Of a DNA stretch of 64,000 nt, positions 7,480-15,555 are shown one piece after another. A program made the position numbers and the translations under genes. This DNA comes from Kibdelosporangium sp. MJ126-NF4. Its GTDB lineage: Bacteria > Actinomycetota > Actinomycetes > Mycobacteriales > Pseudonocardiaceae. The stretch spans positions 1 to 64,000 of the forward strand of contig NZ_CDME01000021.1 of the NCBI RefSeq assembly GCF_000826545.1, read 5' to 3'. Each line of letters starts with the position of its first letter. Within the stretch, counting starts at the first letter, position 1. The notes under the pieces were generated by a model. That model made no database searches. It was given only the letters and a program-made list of their open reading frames with translations, and was not told the origin of the DNA.

Positions 7480-9816
7480 TTAGAGCTTTACCAGGGGAAC
7501 GCTGCCGATCAGCATCAGCCGAATCGTGCCCGCGCTGCCGAAGTCGATCGTCGCGGTGGCGCGCGGACCCGCGCCGTCCGTCGCCACGACCGTGCCGAGC
7601 CCGTACTTGTCGTGGTTGACGCGGTCGCCCGTTTCGAGCTTCAACGCGGGCGTGTCCTTCCAGCCCTTGAACGGCGTCGAACGCATGCCCTGCGCGGCGA
7701 TCCTGGCCTGCGCCGAGTCCGATCCGGACCGGCTCCACGTGGTCATCGCGGACGGGCCGGACGAGCGCCTCGACGACGACTCCACCCTGCGCCAGTCCAT
7801 CAGCTCGGCCGGGATCTCGTCGAGGAACCGGGACGCCGGGTTGGTCGACGGCTGGCCCCACGCGGACCTCATCACCGCACGCGACAGGTACAGCCGTTCC
7901 CGCGCCCGCGTGATCCCGACATACGCCAGGCGCCGTTCCTCAGCCAGCTCGACAGGATCGGACAACGCGCGCATGTGCGGGAAGATGCCGTCCTCCCAGC
8001 CGGTGCTGAACACGACCGGGTACTCGAGGCCCTTGGCCGTGTGCAACGTCATCAGCGTGACCACGCCGTCGGAGTCGGCATCCGGCACCTGGTCGGCGTC
8101 GGCGACCAACGACACGCGTTCGAGGAACGCTTCGAGCGTGCCCAGTTGCGGCGCCGTCTCCTCGTCCTCGATCGCGGGTGGGACCTCGGCGAACTCCCGC
8201 GCCACGGTGATCAGCTCGCGGAGGTTGTCCAGTCGGGTGGCGTCCTGCGGGTCTTCGCTTTCCTCGAGCTCGGCCTGGTAGCCGGTGCGGTCGATGATCG
8301 CTTCGAGCAACTCGGCCACGCCGCCGTCGATCAGCTCGCGCAACGAGTCCAGCAGCTCGACGAAACCCGCGATGCACTTCTCCGACCGCGGGTTGAGCAG
8401 GGTGACCTCACCGGCCGCGGCCTTGCGCAGCGCCGCGCTGAACGAGATCCGCTGCTGTTCGGCGTGCGTGGCGACCACGGCTTCCGCCCGGTCGCCGATG
8501 CCGCGCTTGGGCACGTTCAGGATCCGCCGCAGCGACACCGTGTCCTCGGGGTTGGCCAGCACGCGCAGGTACGCCAGCGCGTCGCGGACCTCCTTGCGCT
8601 CGTAGAACCGCACGCCGCCGACGACCTTGTACGGCAGCCCGAGCCTGATGAAGATCTCCTCGAAGACACGGGACTGGTTGTTGGTCCGGTAGAACACCGC
8701 GATATCGCTGTTGCGGGCGTCGCCGTGGTCGATCAGCTTGTCGATCTCACCCGCGACGAACGCGGCCTCGTCGTGCTCGTTGTCGCCGACGTAGCCGACG
8801 ATCTTCTCGCCTTCGCCCGAGTCGGTCCACAGCCGCTTGTCGATCCGGCCGGGGTTGCGGGAGATGACGGCGTTGGCCGCGGACAGGATGGTCTGTGTCG
8901 AGCGGTAGTTCTGCTCCAGCTTGATCGTGGCCGCGTCCGGGTAGTCGCGCTCGAACTCCTCGATGTTCCGGATCGTCGCGCCGCGGAAGGCGTAGATCGA
9001 CTGGTCCGCGTCGCCGACCACGCACAGCTCACCCGGCGGGATGTCGCCCGCGCCGACGCCGACCAGTTCACGGACCAGCATGTACTGGGCGTGGTTGGTG
9101 TCCTGGTACTCGTCGACCAGCACGTGCCGGAAGCGGCGGCGGTAGTACTCGGCCACCTCGGGGAACGCCTGCAGCAGCTCGACCGACTTCATGATCAGGT
9201 CGTCGAAGTCGAACGCGTTGGCCTGCTGCAGCCGCTGCTGGTAGACGCCGTAGACCTCGGCCGTGCGGCGCTCGAAGTCGTTGGTCGCGCGGCCCGCGGC
9301 GGCCTCGTAGTCGATCAGTTCGTTCTTCAGGTTCGAGATCTGCACGGCGAGCGACCGCGCGGAGTAGCGCTTCGGGTCCAGATCGAGGTCCCTGGCGACC
9401 AGGGTGATCAGTCGCCGGGTGTCGTCGGAGTCGTAGACCGAGAAGTTCGACGACATGCCGATGGTCTTGGCCTCGCGCCGCATGATCCGCACGCACATCG
9501 AGTGGAACGTGGAGACCCACATCGCCTTGGCGCGCCCGCCGACCAGGTCGGCGACGCGCTCCTTCATCTCGGCGGCGGCCTTGTTGGTGAAGGTGATCGC
9601 CATGATCTCGCCGGGATGCGCGTTCCGCGCGGCCAGCAGGTAGGCGATTCTCCTTGTCAGCACACGGGTTTTGCCCGATCCCGCGCCCGCGACGACGAGC
9701 AGCGGCGTACCGCTGTGCTCGACGGCCTGGCGTTGCCGGTCGTTGAGGCCCTCAAGCAGGGCGGCGACGGCCGGATTGACAGGAGTGGTGCCGGGAAGCT
9801 CGAACAAGGCGCTCAT
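7480..9816 (-). CDS. pcrA: ATP-dependent DNA helicase PcrA/UvrD1 (superfamily 1)
   Basis: A 778-residue SF1A helicase of normal length. Visible motifs: Walker A GAGSGKT (residues 44-50), LVDEYQDTNHAQ (motif II), VGDADQSIYAFRGA (motif III), NYRSTQTIL (motif IV), MTLHTAKGLEYPVVF (motif V) and VGITRARERLYL (motif VI). The C-terminal ~50 residues (GDRVNHDKYGLGTVVATDG) form the Tudor-like domain that in PcrA/UvrD binds RNA polymerase. It acts in nucleotide excision repair and in clearing replication/transcription conflicts. The ATG at 9816 has no Shine-Dalgarno site but TACCTT lies 8 bases upstream, so a leaderless message is possible. A frame extension to 10023 is judged non-coding. Confidence 0.97.
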   Translation of the reverse strand: MSALFELPGTTPVNPAVAALLEGLNDRQRQAVEHSGTPLLVVAGAGSGKTRVLTRRIAYLLAARNAHPGEIMAITFTNKAAAEMKERVADLVGGRAKAMWVSTFHSMCVRIMRREAKTIGMSSNFSVYDSDDTRRLITLVARDLDLDPKRYSARSLAVQISNLKNELIDYEAAAGRATNDFERRTAEVYGVYQQRLQQANAFDFDDLIMKSVELLQAFPEVAEYYRRRFRHVLVDEYQDTNHAQYMLVRELVGVGAGDIPPGELCVVGDADQSIYAFRGATIRNIEEFERDYPDAATIKLEQNYRSTQTILSAANAVISRNPGRIDKRLWTDSGEGEKIVGYVGDNEHDEAAFVAGEIDKLIDHGDARNSDIAVFYRTNNQSRVFEEIFIRLGLPYKVVGGVRFYERKEVRDALAYLRVLANPEDTVSLRRILNVPKRGIGDRAEAVVATHAEQQRISFSAALRKAAAGEVTLLNPRSEKCIAGFVELLDSLRELIDGGVAELLEAIIDRTGYQAELEESEDPQDATRLDNLRELITVAREFAEVPPAIEDEETAPQLGTLEAFLERVSLVADADQVPDADSDGVVTLMTLHTAKGLEYPVVFSTGWEDGIFPHMRALSDPVELAEERRLAYVGITRARERLYLSRAVMRSAWGQPSTNPASRFLDEIPAELMDWRRVESSSRRSSGPSAMTTWSRSGSDSAQARIAAQGMRSTPFKGWKDTPALKLETGDRVNHDKYGLGTVVATDGAGPRATATIDFGSAGTIRLMLIGSVPLVKL

Positions 9817-10089
9817 CGCGAACAAAGGTACTCGGTGGGTCCGACAAAGTCCGGGCCGCCTCGCACGTGTGTTCACCCAACTTGTTCGTCGGACACAGAA
9901 ATAGAACCGGCCCTGAAGTCGTTGGCACGGATGGCGGGCGGTGCGGTGCTCCGCGCAACGAGGCGCTTCACCAGGAGTTCGGGGTCCGTTTCCGGGGTAT
10001 TCCGGGGCTGATCCCTGATCCATTCGCCTGCCGGGGACGAGAGTCTGAAGAGGAGATCCGCAGGGGAGCTGGGAGACGGGGGCGCGAAC

Positions 10090-10770
10090 GTGTTCGAAGG
10101 CCTGATGCCCGACCTCACCGCGCTGTCACCAGTCGCGGTGCTGGCGACGATCTTCGTGTTGTCGTTCATGGAGACGACCGTGGTGATCGGCGTCGTCCTA
10201 CCGGGGGAAGTCCTCGTCGGCGCGTGCATCGGGGTGTTGCATGTCGCGTGGTCGCCGCTCGCGGGGGCGGTGGCGGCCGTCGGGTGCCTGGCGGGTCAAC
10301 TGGGTGGTTACGCGCTTGGTCGCTGGTCGGGGCCGGCGATCAAGCACGGCTGGGTCGGCCGCAAGGCAGGCCCGAAACGGTGGGCACAAGCCGAGCGCCT
10401 GGTTGGGGAATCAGGTGGCTGGCTGTTGGTGACAGCGCGGTTCGTCTCCGTGGCGCACACGCTGGCACCTGTGCTCGCCGGTGCGCTGCGGATGCCGTTG
10501 CGCAAGTTCGTCACGTTCGCCGCCGCCTCAGCGGTGGTGTGGGCGGCACTGTGGACCGCTGTCGGGGCCGCGCTGTCCGGCGCCAGCCGGGTCATCGATC
10601 CGGGCGTGTTGTCGTTCGCACTGGTCGGCGGGGGTGTCGTGGTCGGCGGAGTGATCATGACCAAGCTGTTCCGCAGGCTCGACAAGGCGGCCGAGCAGCA
10701 CGCCGACGACGACGCGGGTGAACAACCGGCGCCGCCGCTCGACGCACGCACGCCAGTTGTGTCAAGATGA
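10090..10770 (+). CDS. DedA family (SNARE-associated) integral membrane protein
   Basis: A 226-residue membrane protein with about five hydrophobic segments. It carries DedA landmarks: an acidic residue in the first membrane segment (LSFMETTVVIGVVLPGEVLVGACIG) with the E-x(n)-P-G-E pattern, GRWSGPAIK and the conserved arginine in LVTARFVSVAHTLAPVLAG. DedA proteins are lipid flippases or scramblases for undecaprenyl phosphate or phosphatidylethanolamine in studied bacteria; which one applies here cannot be told. The charged C-terminal tail (about 195-226) is cytoplasmic. GTG start with GGGAG about 20 and GGGGG about 10 bases upstream. Its TGA lies 4 bp before the aromatic leader peptide. Confidence 0.9.
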   Translation: MFEGLMPDLTALSPVAVLATIFVLSFMETTVVIGVVLPGEVLVGACIGVLHVAWSPLAGAVAAVGCLAGQLGGYALGRWSGPAIKHGWVGRKAGPKRWAQAERLVGESGGWLLVTARFVSVAHTLAPVLAGALRMPLRKFVTFAAASAVVWAALWTAVGAALSGASRVIDPGVLSFALVGGGVVVGGVIMTKLFRRLDKAAEQHADDDAGEQPAPPLDARTPVVSR

Positions 10771-10774
10771 GTTC

Positions 10775-10837
10775 GTGCGGACAGAGCGCTTTTACTTTTT
10801 CTACGGGAACCGGACTCCGGCTCCCGTGGTTCTCTGA
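10775..10837 (+). CDS. Phe/Tyr-rich leader peptide of the chorismate mutase attenuator
   Basis: A 20-codon frame, GTG to TGA, reading MRTERFYFFYGNRTPAPVVL. Five consecutive aromatic codons (TTT TAC TTT TTC TAC, 10790-10804) sit just before the first hairpin. The aromatic run, the position 91 bp ahead of chorismate mutase and the overlapping hairpins match the classical design of a transcription attenuator responding to charged tRNA-Phe and tRNA-Tyr. No strong ribosome-binding site is seen within the preceding DedA stop region. Too short for ordinary gene prediction; the case rests on the RNA structures. Confidence 0.8.
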   Translation: MRTERFYFFYGNRTPAPVVL

Positions 10838-10886
10838 CGCCAACCAGACACCACGAAGCCCCCGGAGTCCGCGGACCCGGGGGTTT
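10803..10886 (+). promoter_or_regulatory. Transcription attenuator: protector, antiterminator and terminator segments
   Basis: Three mutually exclusive pairings can be read off directly. Segments 1:2: ACGGGA (10803-10808) with TCCCGT (10822-10827), plus CCGGA with TCCGG inside. Segments 2:3: CGGACTCCGG (10811-10820) is perfectly complementary to CCGGAGTCCG (10862-10871). Segments 3:4: the terminator at 10859-10883. A ribosome stalled on the aromatic codons covers segment 1, frees segment 2 and lets 2:3 form, so transcription continues. A ribosome reaching the stop at 10837 covers segment 2, and the terminator forms. Confidence 0.85.
10859..10886 (+). terminator. Attenuator terminator hairpin
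   Basis: CCCCCGG-A-GTCC, loop GC, GGAC-CCGGGGG (10859-10883), then TTT. Eleven GC-rich pairs with a single bulged A. Only three T residues follow, as is usual in high-GC actinomycetes. Its left arm contains the bases that would instead pair with 10811-10820 in the antiterminator. Confidence 0.85.
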
Positions 10887-10927
10887 CGCGCTCCCGGGCC
10901 AGGCCTCCTAGAACGACAGGAAAGCCG

Positions 10928-11200
10928 ATGACCCCCACGACCGAGAACGGCACCGCCGCCGACGACATCGACGCGCTGCGCAAGGAGATCGACTGGCTCG
11001 ACGCCGAGATCCTGCGTCTGGTCAAGCGCCGCGTGGAGGTGTCGCAGACGATCGGCGCGGCGAGAATGGCCGCGGGCGGCCCGAAGATCGTCTACAACCG
11101 CGAGATGGACGTGCTCGCGCGCTACCGCGAACTGGGCCCGGAAGGCCGCCAGCTCGCCATGGCACTGCTGAACCTCGGCCGAGGCAGGCTCGGCCGTTAA
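10928..11200 (+). CDS. aroQ: Chorismate mutase, AroQ class
   Basis: A 90-residue all-helical chorismate mutase: IDALRKEIDWLDAEILRLVKRRVEVSQTIG holds the N-terminal arginine and lysine that bind the substrate carboxylates. The protein ends GRGRLGR; in M. tuberculosis the equivalent GRGRLGH tail docks onto DAHP synthase, which raises activity and adds feedback control, so the same partnership is likely. It converts chorismate to prephenate, the first step towards Phe and Tyr. The ribosome-binding site is AACGACAGGAAAGCCG before the ATG. The upstream attenuator fits end-product control. Confidence 0.95.
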   Translation: MTPTTENGTAADDIDALRKEIDWLDAEILRLVKRRVEVSQTIGAARMAAGGPKIVYNREMDVLARYRELGPEGRQLAMALLNLGRGRLGR

Positions 11201-11263
11201 GCCAGCGAAATATCAGGGCGATCACCCATCCGTGCGCGCCCGGGGAAAGGGCACACTGGAGTC

Positions 11264-11569
11264 ATGCTGGACCTGATCGCCGTGATCGTCGTCATCGTGG
11301 CCCTGGTGGCCACACTCGCCCACGTCGGGTACTTGGCACTGCTGAACTCGGCGGCGAGCAAGCGCGCGGGTGGCGGGCCGATCGCTCAGTACGTCCGTTC
11401 CCGGTGGCCGCTCGCCGGTGTGACGACAGCCGGGGCGTTGCTCGGGCTGTTGCTCACCGGTGGCAGCGGCTTCGTCGACGTCCTCGCGATCCTGATCGGC
11501 GGTGGCTCCGGCGCCGTCGCGGTGAAGTCGCTGGAGTCGACGCAGAAGAAGTACAAGTCGGATTCGTAG
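11264..11569 (+). CDS. Small membrane protein, unknown function
   Basis: 101 residues with an N-terminal hydrophobic segment (LIAVIVVIVALVATLAHVGYLALL, about 3-27), a short basic loop (SAASKRAGG, QYVRSRWP) and a second hydrophobic region at about 50-85 that is glycine-rich (LLGLLLTGGSGFVDVLAILIGGG). The tail is charged (STQKKYKSDS). CTGGAGTC lies just upstream of the ATG. I do not recognise the family. Confidence 0.75.
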   Translation: MLDLIAVIVVIVALVATLAHVGYLALLNSAASKRAGGGPIAQYVRSRWPLAGVTTAGALLGLLLTGGSGFVDVLAILIGGGSGAVAVKSLESTQKKYKSDS

Positions 11570-11702
11570 GCCCTCGTTTCGCTCCGGCAGGTCCGGTCGC
11601 CGACACCCGGCGTGTCAAGCGAGTTCACCCCTTCGTGTGTCCCCCTAATTTGGGCTCCTACCAGCGTTTTCGCGCGCGGGGGCACGGCATACCCTGGCAC
11701 GG

Positions 11703-11858
11703 GTGAGCACCGGATCCGCGTTGGTCGTCGCCGCCTTCATCGACGACGTCGACTTCGGTGCGGCAGGCAAAGCAGCGACGGGGTCCGGCGTCCGCGCGAT
11801 CCGCGAGGCGCGTCCCGAAGCAGTGCTCACGTGGTCGTCATGTCGTGATCATGAGTAG
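11703..11858 (+). CDS. Possible short peptide gene in the 11570-11895 gap
   Basis: A GTG-to-TAG frame of 51 codons beginning MSTGSALVVAAFIDDVDFGAAGKA. It fills part of a 326-bp gap between the small membrane protein and the next anchored protein. The CACGGCATACCCTGGCACGG stretch upstream could hold a -10 element, but there is no Shine-Dalgarno site, and the frame could arise by chance. Otherwise I see nothing in this gap. Confidence 0.25.
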   Translation: MSTGSALVVAAFIDDVDFGAAGKAATGSGVRAIREARPEAVLTWSSCRDHE

Positions 11859-11895
11859 TCGCGTCATGACAGGCAGTGAGAAGGGTCACACCAGC

Positions 11896-12822
11896 ATGAC
11901 CAGCGGGGAGCATCAGCCAGCACAGGGACGACACCGGCATCACCAGGGCACCTGGACGCCTGAGGTCACACACACGCACCCACCCGCGCACTCCCGTCCC
12001 GACGCAGCCCGTACCGAAGACGCAGCCCGTACCGAACCGGTGCTGGTGCCACCACCCAGCGCGGCCGAGACGACCGTGCCCGGCCTGCACAAGTTCGACC
12101 TGGGCACCATCCCCGCCTCGGTGACCCCGCCGAGGACGTGGCGCAAGGCAGCGTGGTTCGCGATCGGCGCGTCCCTCGCCGTGGTGTTCGGCCTGGCGTT
12201 CGCAGCGGCGGCGCTGGTCGGCAAGCCCAAGAACAACGACACCATCGACGCGCTGCCCGGTGTGCCGAGCGCGCCCGCCCTCCTCGACGCGCCGATGGAG
12301 CCCTCGACGCGGTCCACGCCGAAGCACACGACCAGCCGCGCCGCGGAGCGCACCACGGAGGCGGCCGCCGTGCCGACCCAGTCCTACCGCGGCACGAGCA
12401 CTGGACCGGGCACGAAGAGCAGTTCCGTGCGGACGAGCGCCTCCCCGGTGCCGTCGGCCCCGTCGACGCAGCCTGGCCCGCCGGTCAGGGAGACCACACC
12501 GAAGCGGGCCTTCGCGACCAACGACCCGAAGCAGATCGGCGACCGCACCGAAGCCTTCTACAAGCAGGTCACCAACAATCCGGCCGCGGCGTTCCAGATG
12601 ACCACCGGCGAGCTGCGCGGCCAGGGTGAGCAGGCGTTCCGGCAGCGCTACGCGGACATCAAGTCGGTCGAGGTGCGCCGGATCGGTATCGACCCGAACC
12701 AGGGAACCACGGTCAGTGAGGTGAAGATCACCAAAACGGACGGGTCGACGTTCACCGAGCGCAGGAGGCTGAAGTTCACCTCGGGACAAGATCCCAAAAT
12801 CAGTTCTGAAGTTACCCATTAA
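11896..12822 (+). CDS. Single-pass membrane protein with C-terminal extracellular NTF2-like domain
   Basis: 308 residues: a His/Pro-rich cytoplasmic head, one membrane helix near residues 85-107 (AAWFAIGASLAVVFGLAFAAAALVG), a Thr/Ser/Pro-rich linker, then about 90 residues with the pattern FYKQVTNNPAAAF...FRQRYADIKSVEVRRIGID...VSEVKITKTDGSTFTERRRLKF. This end resembles the last domains of the next gene (12983) and of the kinase at 15556: short helices, then a curved sheet, as in SnoaL/NTF2-like folds. The ATG at 11896 follows GAAGGG by about 10 bases. Function unknown; probably a sensor or binding module. Confidence 0.8.
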   Translation: MTSGEHQPAQGRHRHHQGTWTPEVTHTHPPAHSRPDAARTEDAARTEPVLVPPPSAAETTVPGLHKFDLGTIPASVTPPRTWRKAAWFAIGASLAVVFGLAFAAAALVGKPKNNDTIDALPGVPSAPALLDAPMEPSTRSTPKHTTSRAAERTTEAAAVPTQSYRGTSTGPGTKSSSVRTSASPVPSAPSTQPGPPVRETTPKRAFATNDPKQIGDRTEAFYKQVTNNPAAAFQMTTGELRGQGEQAFRQRYADIKSVEVRRIGIDPNQGTTVSEVKITKTDGSTFTERRRLKFTSGQDPKISSEVTH

Positions 12823-12982
12823 GTCCGGAGCCGAACGGGCCGATACCGACAGTGCCAGCGGTCACCGCTGGCCCAGTCGAGGTACAGCCAGCGCCACGAA
12901 CAACCCCGAACGGGTGACACCGCAGTGGCCCTGCGTGACTCGGCACCCGAGCTGCAGAGACACACACGCAAGGAAGTAACCA

Positions 12983-13876
12983 GTGGAGCGTCCGACGTCT
13001 GGTCGCCGGCACATCCGAGCCGGGGCGATCACCGTTGCGGAGCTGATCAAGAACCGGCCGACCCCGGTTCACGTCCCGTCCCGCGACGACGAACCGTCCC
13101 GCGACGAGGCCGCCACCGAGGAGATTCCGGCAGGCATCGCCACGGAACCCATGCCGCCGATCTCGGCAACCGATCACCGGGCCGAGACATCGTCATCACC
13201 CGCTCCGAACACGCACCGCCGCCAGGCGGCCCGCACCGGCCAGCTGGCGAAGCTCGCCGGTCTCGGCGTGGCCACCGTCGTGCTGTGCGGCTCCATCGCC
13301 GCCGCCTCGATCATCAACACCCGCAGGCAGGCGACCACGGAGGCAGCCGATCGTCCGGCCGCGGAGATGACCAACGAGCAGGCCCTGCTGCCCAACATGT
13401 TCACGCTGACCGCGGGGAGCACCACGCCGCGGATCACGACCGAGCTGCCTGCCCCGAACAAGGGCAGCGCGACTGCGACGGTGGAGAATCCCGGCAGCGG
13501 TCGTCGCCCGGCCGAGGCGAAGAAGCTCGCGGGCAGCAGCACGCCGCCGACGCAGGCCGCCAACACCACGCCGACCGACATCGAACTGGTCCGCGAGTAC
13601 TACAAGCTGCTGGCCAGCCAGCCGCACCAGGCGGTCGGCCTGCTCGACGGCCTGCTCAGGCAGACCGACCTGTCCCACTTCCTGGACTCGTGGTCGCAGA
13701 CCCGCGACATCCGCGTGATCGACGTGCAGCCGCGTGATGACGGAGCGTTGCTGGCCGTTGTCGAGATGATCCTGCCTGACGGCGCCACCGCGCGCGTACA
13801 ACAGCTGCTCAGGGTCACCGACGGCCAGCCGAAGCGGATCACCGGCGCCGAGATCCTCTCCGCCCAACGCAGCTGA
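12983..13876 (+). CDS. Single-pass membrane protein with C-terminal extracellular NTF2-like domain (paralogue of the preceding gene)
   Basis: 297 residues starting with GTG after AAGGAAG. A polar N-terminal half, a membrane helix at about 88-108 (LAKLAGLGVATVVLCGSIAAASI), a Pro/Thr/Ser linker, and a C-terminal module IELVREYYKLLASQPHQAVGLL...FLDSWSQTRDIRVIDVQPR...LAVVEMILPDGATARVQQLLRV. This matches the ends of 11896-12822 and of the second kinase in layout (EYYxLL, hydrophobic strand with V-x-V, acidic turn, DG-x(3)-R). No enzyme motif is seen. The neighbouring kinases suggest a signalling role at the cell surface. Confidence 0.8.
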   Translation: MERPTSGRRHIRAGAITVAELIKNRPTPVHVPSRDDEPSRDEAATEEIPAGIATEPMPPISATDHRAETSSSPAPNTHRRQAARTGQLAKLAGLGVATVVLCGSIAAASIINTRRQATTEAADRPAAEMTNEQALLPNMFTLTAGSTTPRITTELPAPNKGSATATVENPGSGRRPAEAKKLAGSSTPPTQAANTTPTDIELVREYYKLLASQPHQAVGLLDGLLRQTDLSHFLDSWSQTRDIRVIDVQPRDDGALLAVVEMILPDGATARVQQLLRVTDGQPKRITGAEILSAQRS

Positions 13877-14157
13877 CATACCGAAGCGGTGACGCCCGAT
13901 TGGGCCGCCTCGGTACCTCGCGTCACCAATGCGCCCCCCGATCGGGCTAAGCTTGTCCACGCCCGAGGAATGGACCGATGTGTGGCATTGGTCTCATTCG
14001 GCGCACCGGCGCACCGACACGCCGGTGTTGTTCGTGTTCAGGTAATGGTCTTGCGACCATGCGCGAAGAGTGAGCGCATAGCCTGGGGGCGGGTTTCGGG
14101 GTCGTCCGCCTGAGGAGAGCAGAGCGCCGGCGAGTAGTTCGCGGGCAAGGAGGTGTC

Positions 14158-15471
14158 GTGAGCGACGAAGGCCGACTGGTAGCCGGTCGCTACCGGCTCG
14201 TGCATCGCATCGGCACTGGCGCCATGGGCGTCGTCTGGCAGGCGAGGGACGAACGGCTCAACCGGGTCGTCGCCGTCAAGCAGGTCCTCCTGCAGACGGG
14301 GCTGACCCATGAGGAGATCAACGAGCAGCTCGAACGCGTCCAGCGTGAGGGCCGGATCGCAGCCAAGCTGCATCACCCGAACGCCGTGACGGTCTTCGAC
14401 GTGGTCGACGAGGACGACGCGCCGTGGCTGGTGATGGAGTACGTCGCGAGTCAGAGCCTGGCCGCGGCGCTGAAGGAGCGCGGCACGCTCCAGCCGCTGG
14501 AGGTCGCCGCGATCGGAGCGCAGATCGCCGCCGCGCTGGCCGCCGCGCACGCCGCCGGGATCGTGCACCGGGACATCAAGCCGGGCAACATCCTGCTTGC
14601 CGACAACGGCACAGTGAAGATCACCGACTTCGGTATCTCCCGCGCCAGCGACGACGTCACCGTGACCAAGACCGGCCTGATCGCCGGTACGCCCGCCTAC
14701 CTGGCCCCTGAGGTGGCGTACGGCAAGGATCCGACACCACCCACCGACATCTTCTCCCTCGGCTCCACGCTGTACGCGGCGGTCGAAGGCGAGCCGCCGT
14801 TCGGCCTGAGCGAGAACACGCTCGGTCTGCTGCACGCCGTCGCCGCGGGCAGGATCAACCCGCCGCAGCACGCGGGCCCGTTGACCCCTGTGCTGATCGC
14901 ACTGCTCGCGACGGAGTCCGAGGACCGGCCGACAGCCGCGCACGCCAGGGACATGCTGGCCTCGGTCGCCCGCGGCGACCGCCCGGACGTGCCGGAGATG
15001 CGAACGGCGTTCGCGAATCCGTCGACCGATCCGCGGACCAGGGCCATCACCACGCAGTCCGGACGATCACGCACGGGAGTCCGTCCAGCGGCGGCCCCGC
15101 CGCCTCCACCCCGCAAGCAGTCCAAGCGGCCGCTGGTGATCGCGGCAGTGATGGCCGCACTGGTCTTAGGCCTGGGTGGTTGGCTGATCGCCGCGAGCGG
15201 CAAGAAGCCGGCGACCGGGCAGAATCCGTCGCCCATCAACAGCTCGCAGACAACCACCGCCCCAGTGGAGACGTACACCAACACGGATACGACGCAGGAG
15301 ACCACGTCGGCGCCGCCGAAGCAGACTCCGAAGTCGACGCCGAAGACCACCAGTTCGACGACAACGACCACCACCACGACAACGACGACGACCACCACGA
15401 CGACGACGACCACCAAGCCGACCACGTCGTCGAGGCCGACGTCAGTGTCGGTCGACCCGCCGACTTCATAG
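14158..15471 (+). CDS. Transmembrane Ser/Thr protein kinase (Pkn family)
   Basis: 437 residues. The kinase domain spans about 10-270: glycine loop GTGAMGVV (19-26), catalytic lysine K41 in VAVKQ, HRDIKPGN (137-144, catalytic D139), DFG (157-159), and an activation segment VTVTKTGLIAGTPAYLAPE with several threonines. A membrane helix follows a Pro/Lys juxtamembrane stretch at about 324-346. The outside part is only a Thr/Ser/Pro-rich tail without a folded domain, unlike its neighbour. GTG start with a strong GGAGGTGTC site. Probably autophosphorylating; substrates unknown. Confidence 0.95.
   Translation: MSDEGRLVAGRYRLVHRIGTGAMGVVWQARDERLNRVVAVKQVLLQTGLTHEEINEQLERVQREGRIAAKLHHPNAVTVFDVVDEDDAPWLVMEYVASQSLAAALKERGTLQPLEVAAIGAQIAAALAAAHAAGIVHRDIKPGNILLADNGTVKITDFGISRASDDVTVTKTGLIAGTPAYLAPEVAYGKDPTPPTDIFSLGSTLYAAVEGEPPFGLSENTLGLLHAVAAGRINPPQHAGPLTPVLIALLATESEDRPTAAHARDMLASVARGDRPDVPEMRTAFANPSTDPRTRAITTQSGRSRTGVRPAAAPPPPPRKQSKRPLVIAAVMAALVLGLGGWLIAASGKKPATGQNPSPINSSQTTTAPVETYTNTDTTQETTSAPPKQTPKSTPKTTSSTTTTTTTTTTTTTTTTTTTKPTTSSRPTSVSVDPPTS
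15349..15417 (+). repeat. Low-complexity threonine-codon repeat in the kinase tail
   Basis: A run of ACG/ACC/ACA triplets inside the kinase gene encodes about 20 consecutive threonines near the C terminus. Such tracts are prone to slippage and, once exported, to O-mannosylation in actinomycetes (inference). Confidence 0.85.
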
Positions 15472-15555
15472 TTCGAAGCAACCTCTGGGTGTGCCCAAAC
15501 GACACATAAGTAGAGTCCTTGGTCGCAGACAGTCCAGCCGCACGGGAGTTAGGCG

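Noticed and set aside
7612..10011. 799-codon plus-strand frame across pcrA
   Set aside because: It runs antisense to a helicase with every motif in place and shows no domain of its own.
13877..14157. Cys-rich 31-codon frame and dyad GGTGACGC/GCGTCACC between the anchored protein and kinase 1
   Set aside because: The frame lacks a ribosome-binding site; the dyad may be a weak terminator but has a 24-base gap and no T-tract, so it was not listed.
15343..15425. Microsatellite-like ACG/ACC repeats as a possible phase-variation tract
   Set aside because: The units are in-frame triplets within a threonine tail, so length change would not switch the gene off; treated as low-complexity coding sequence.
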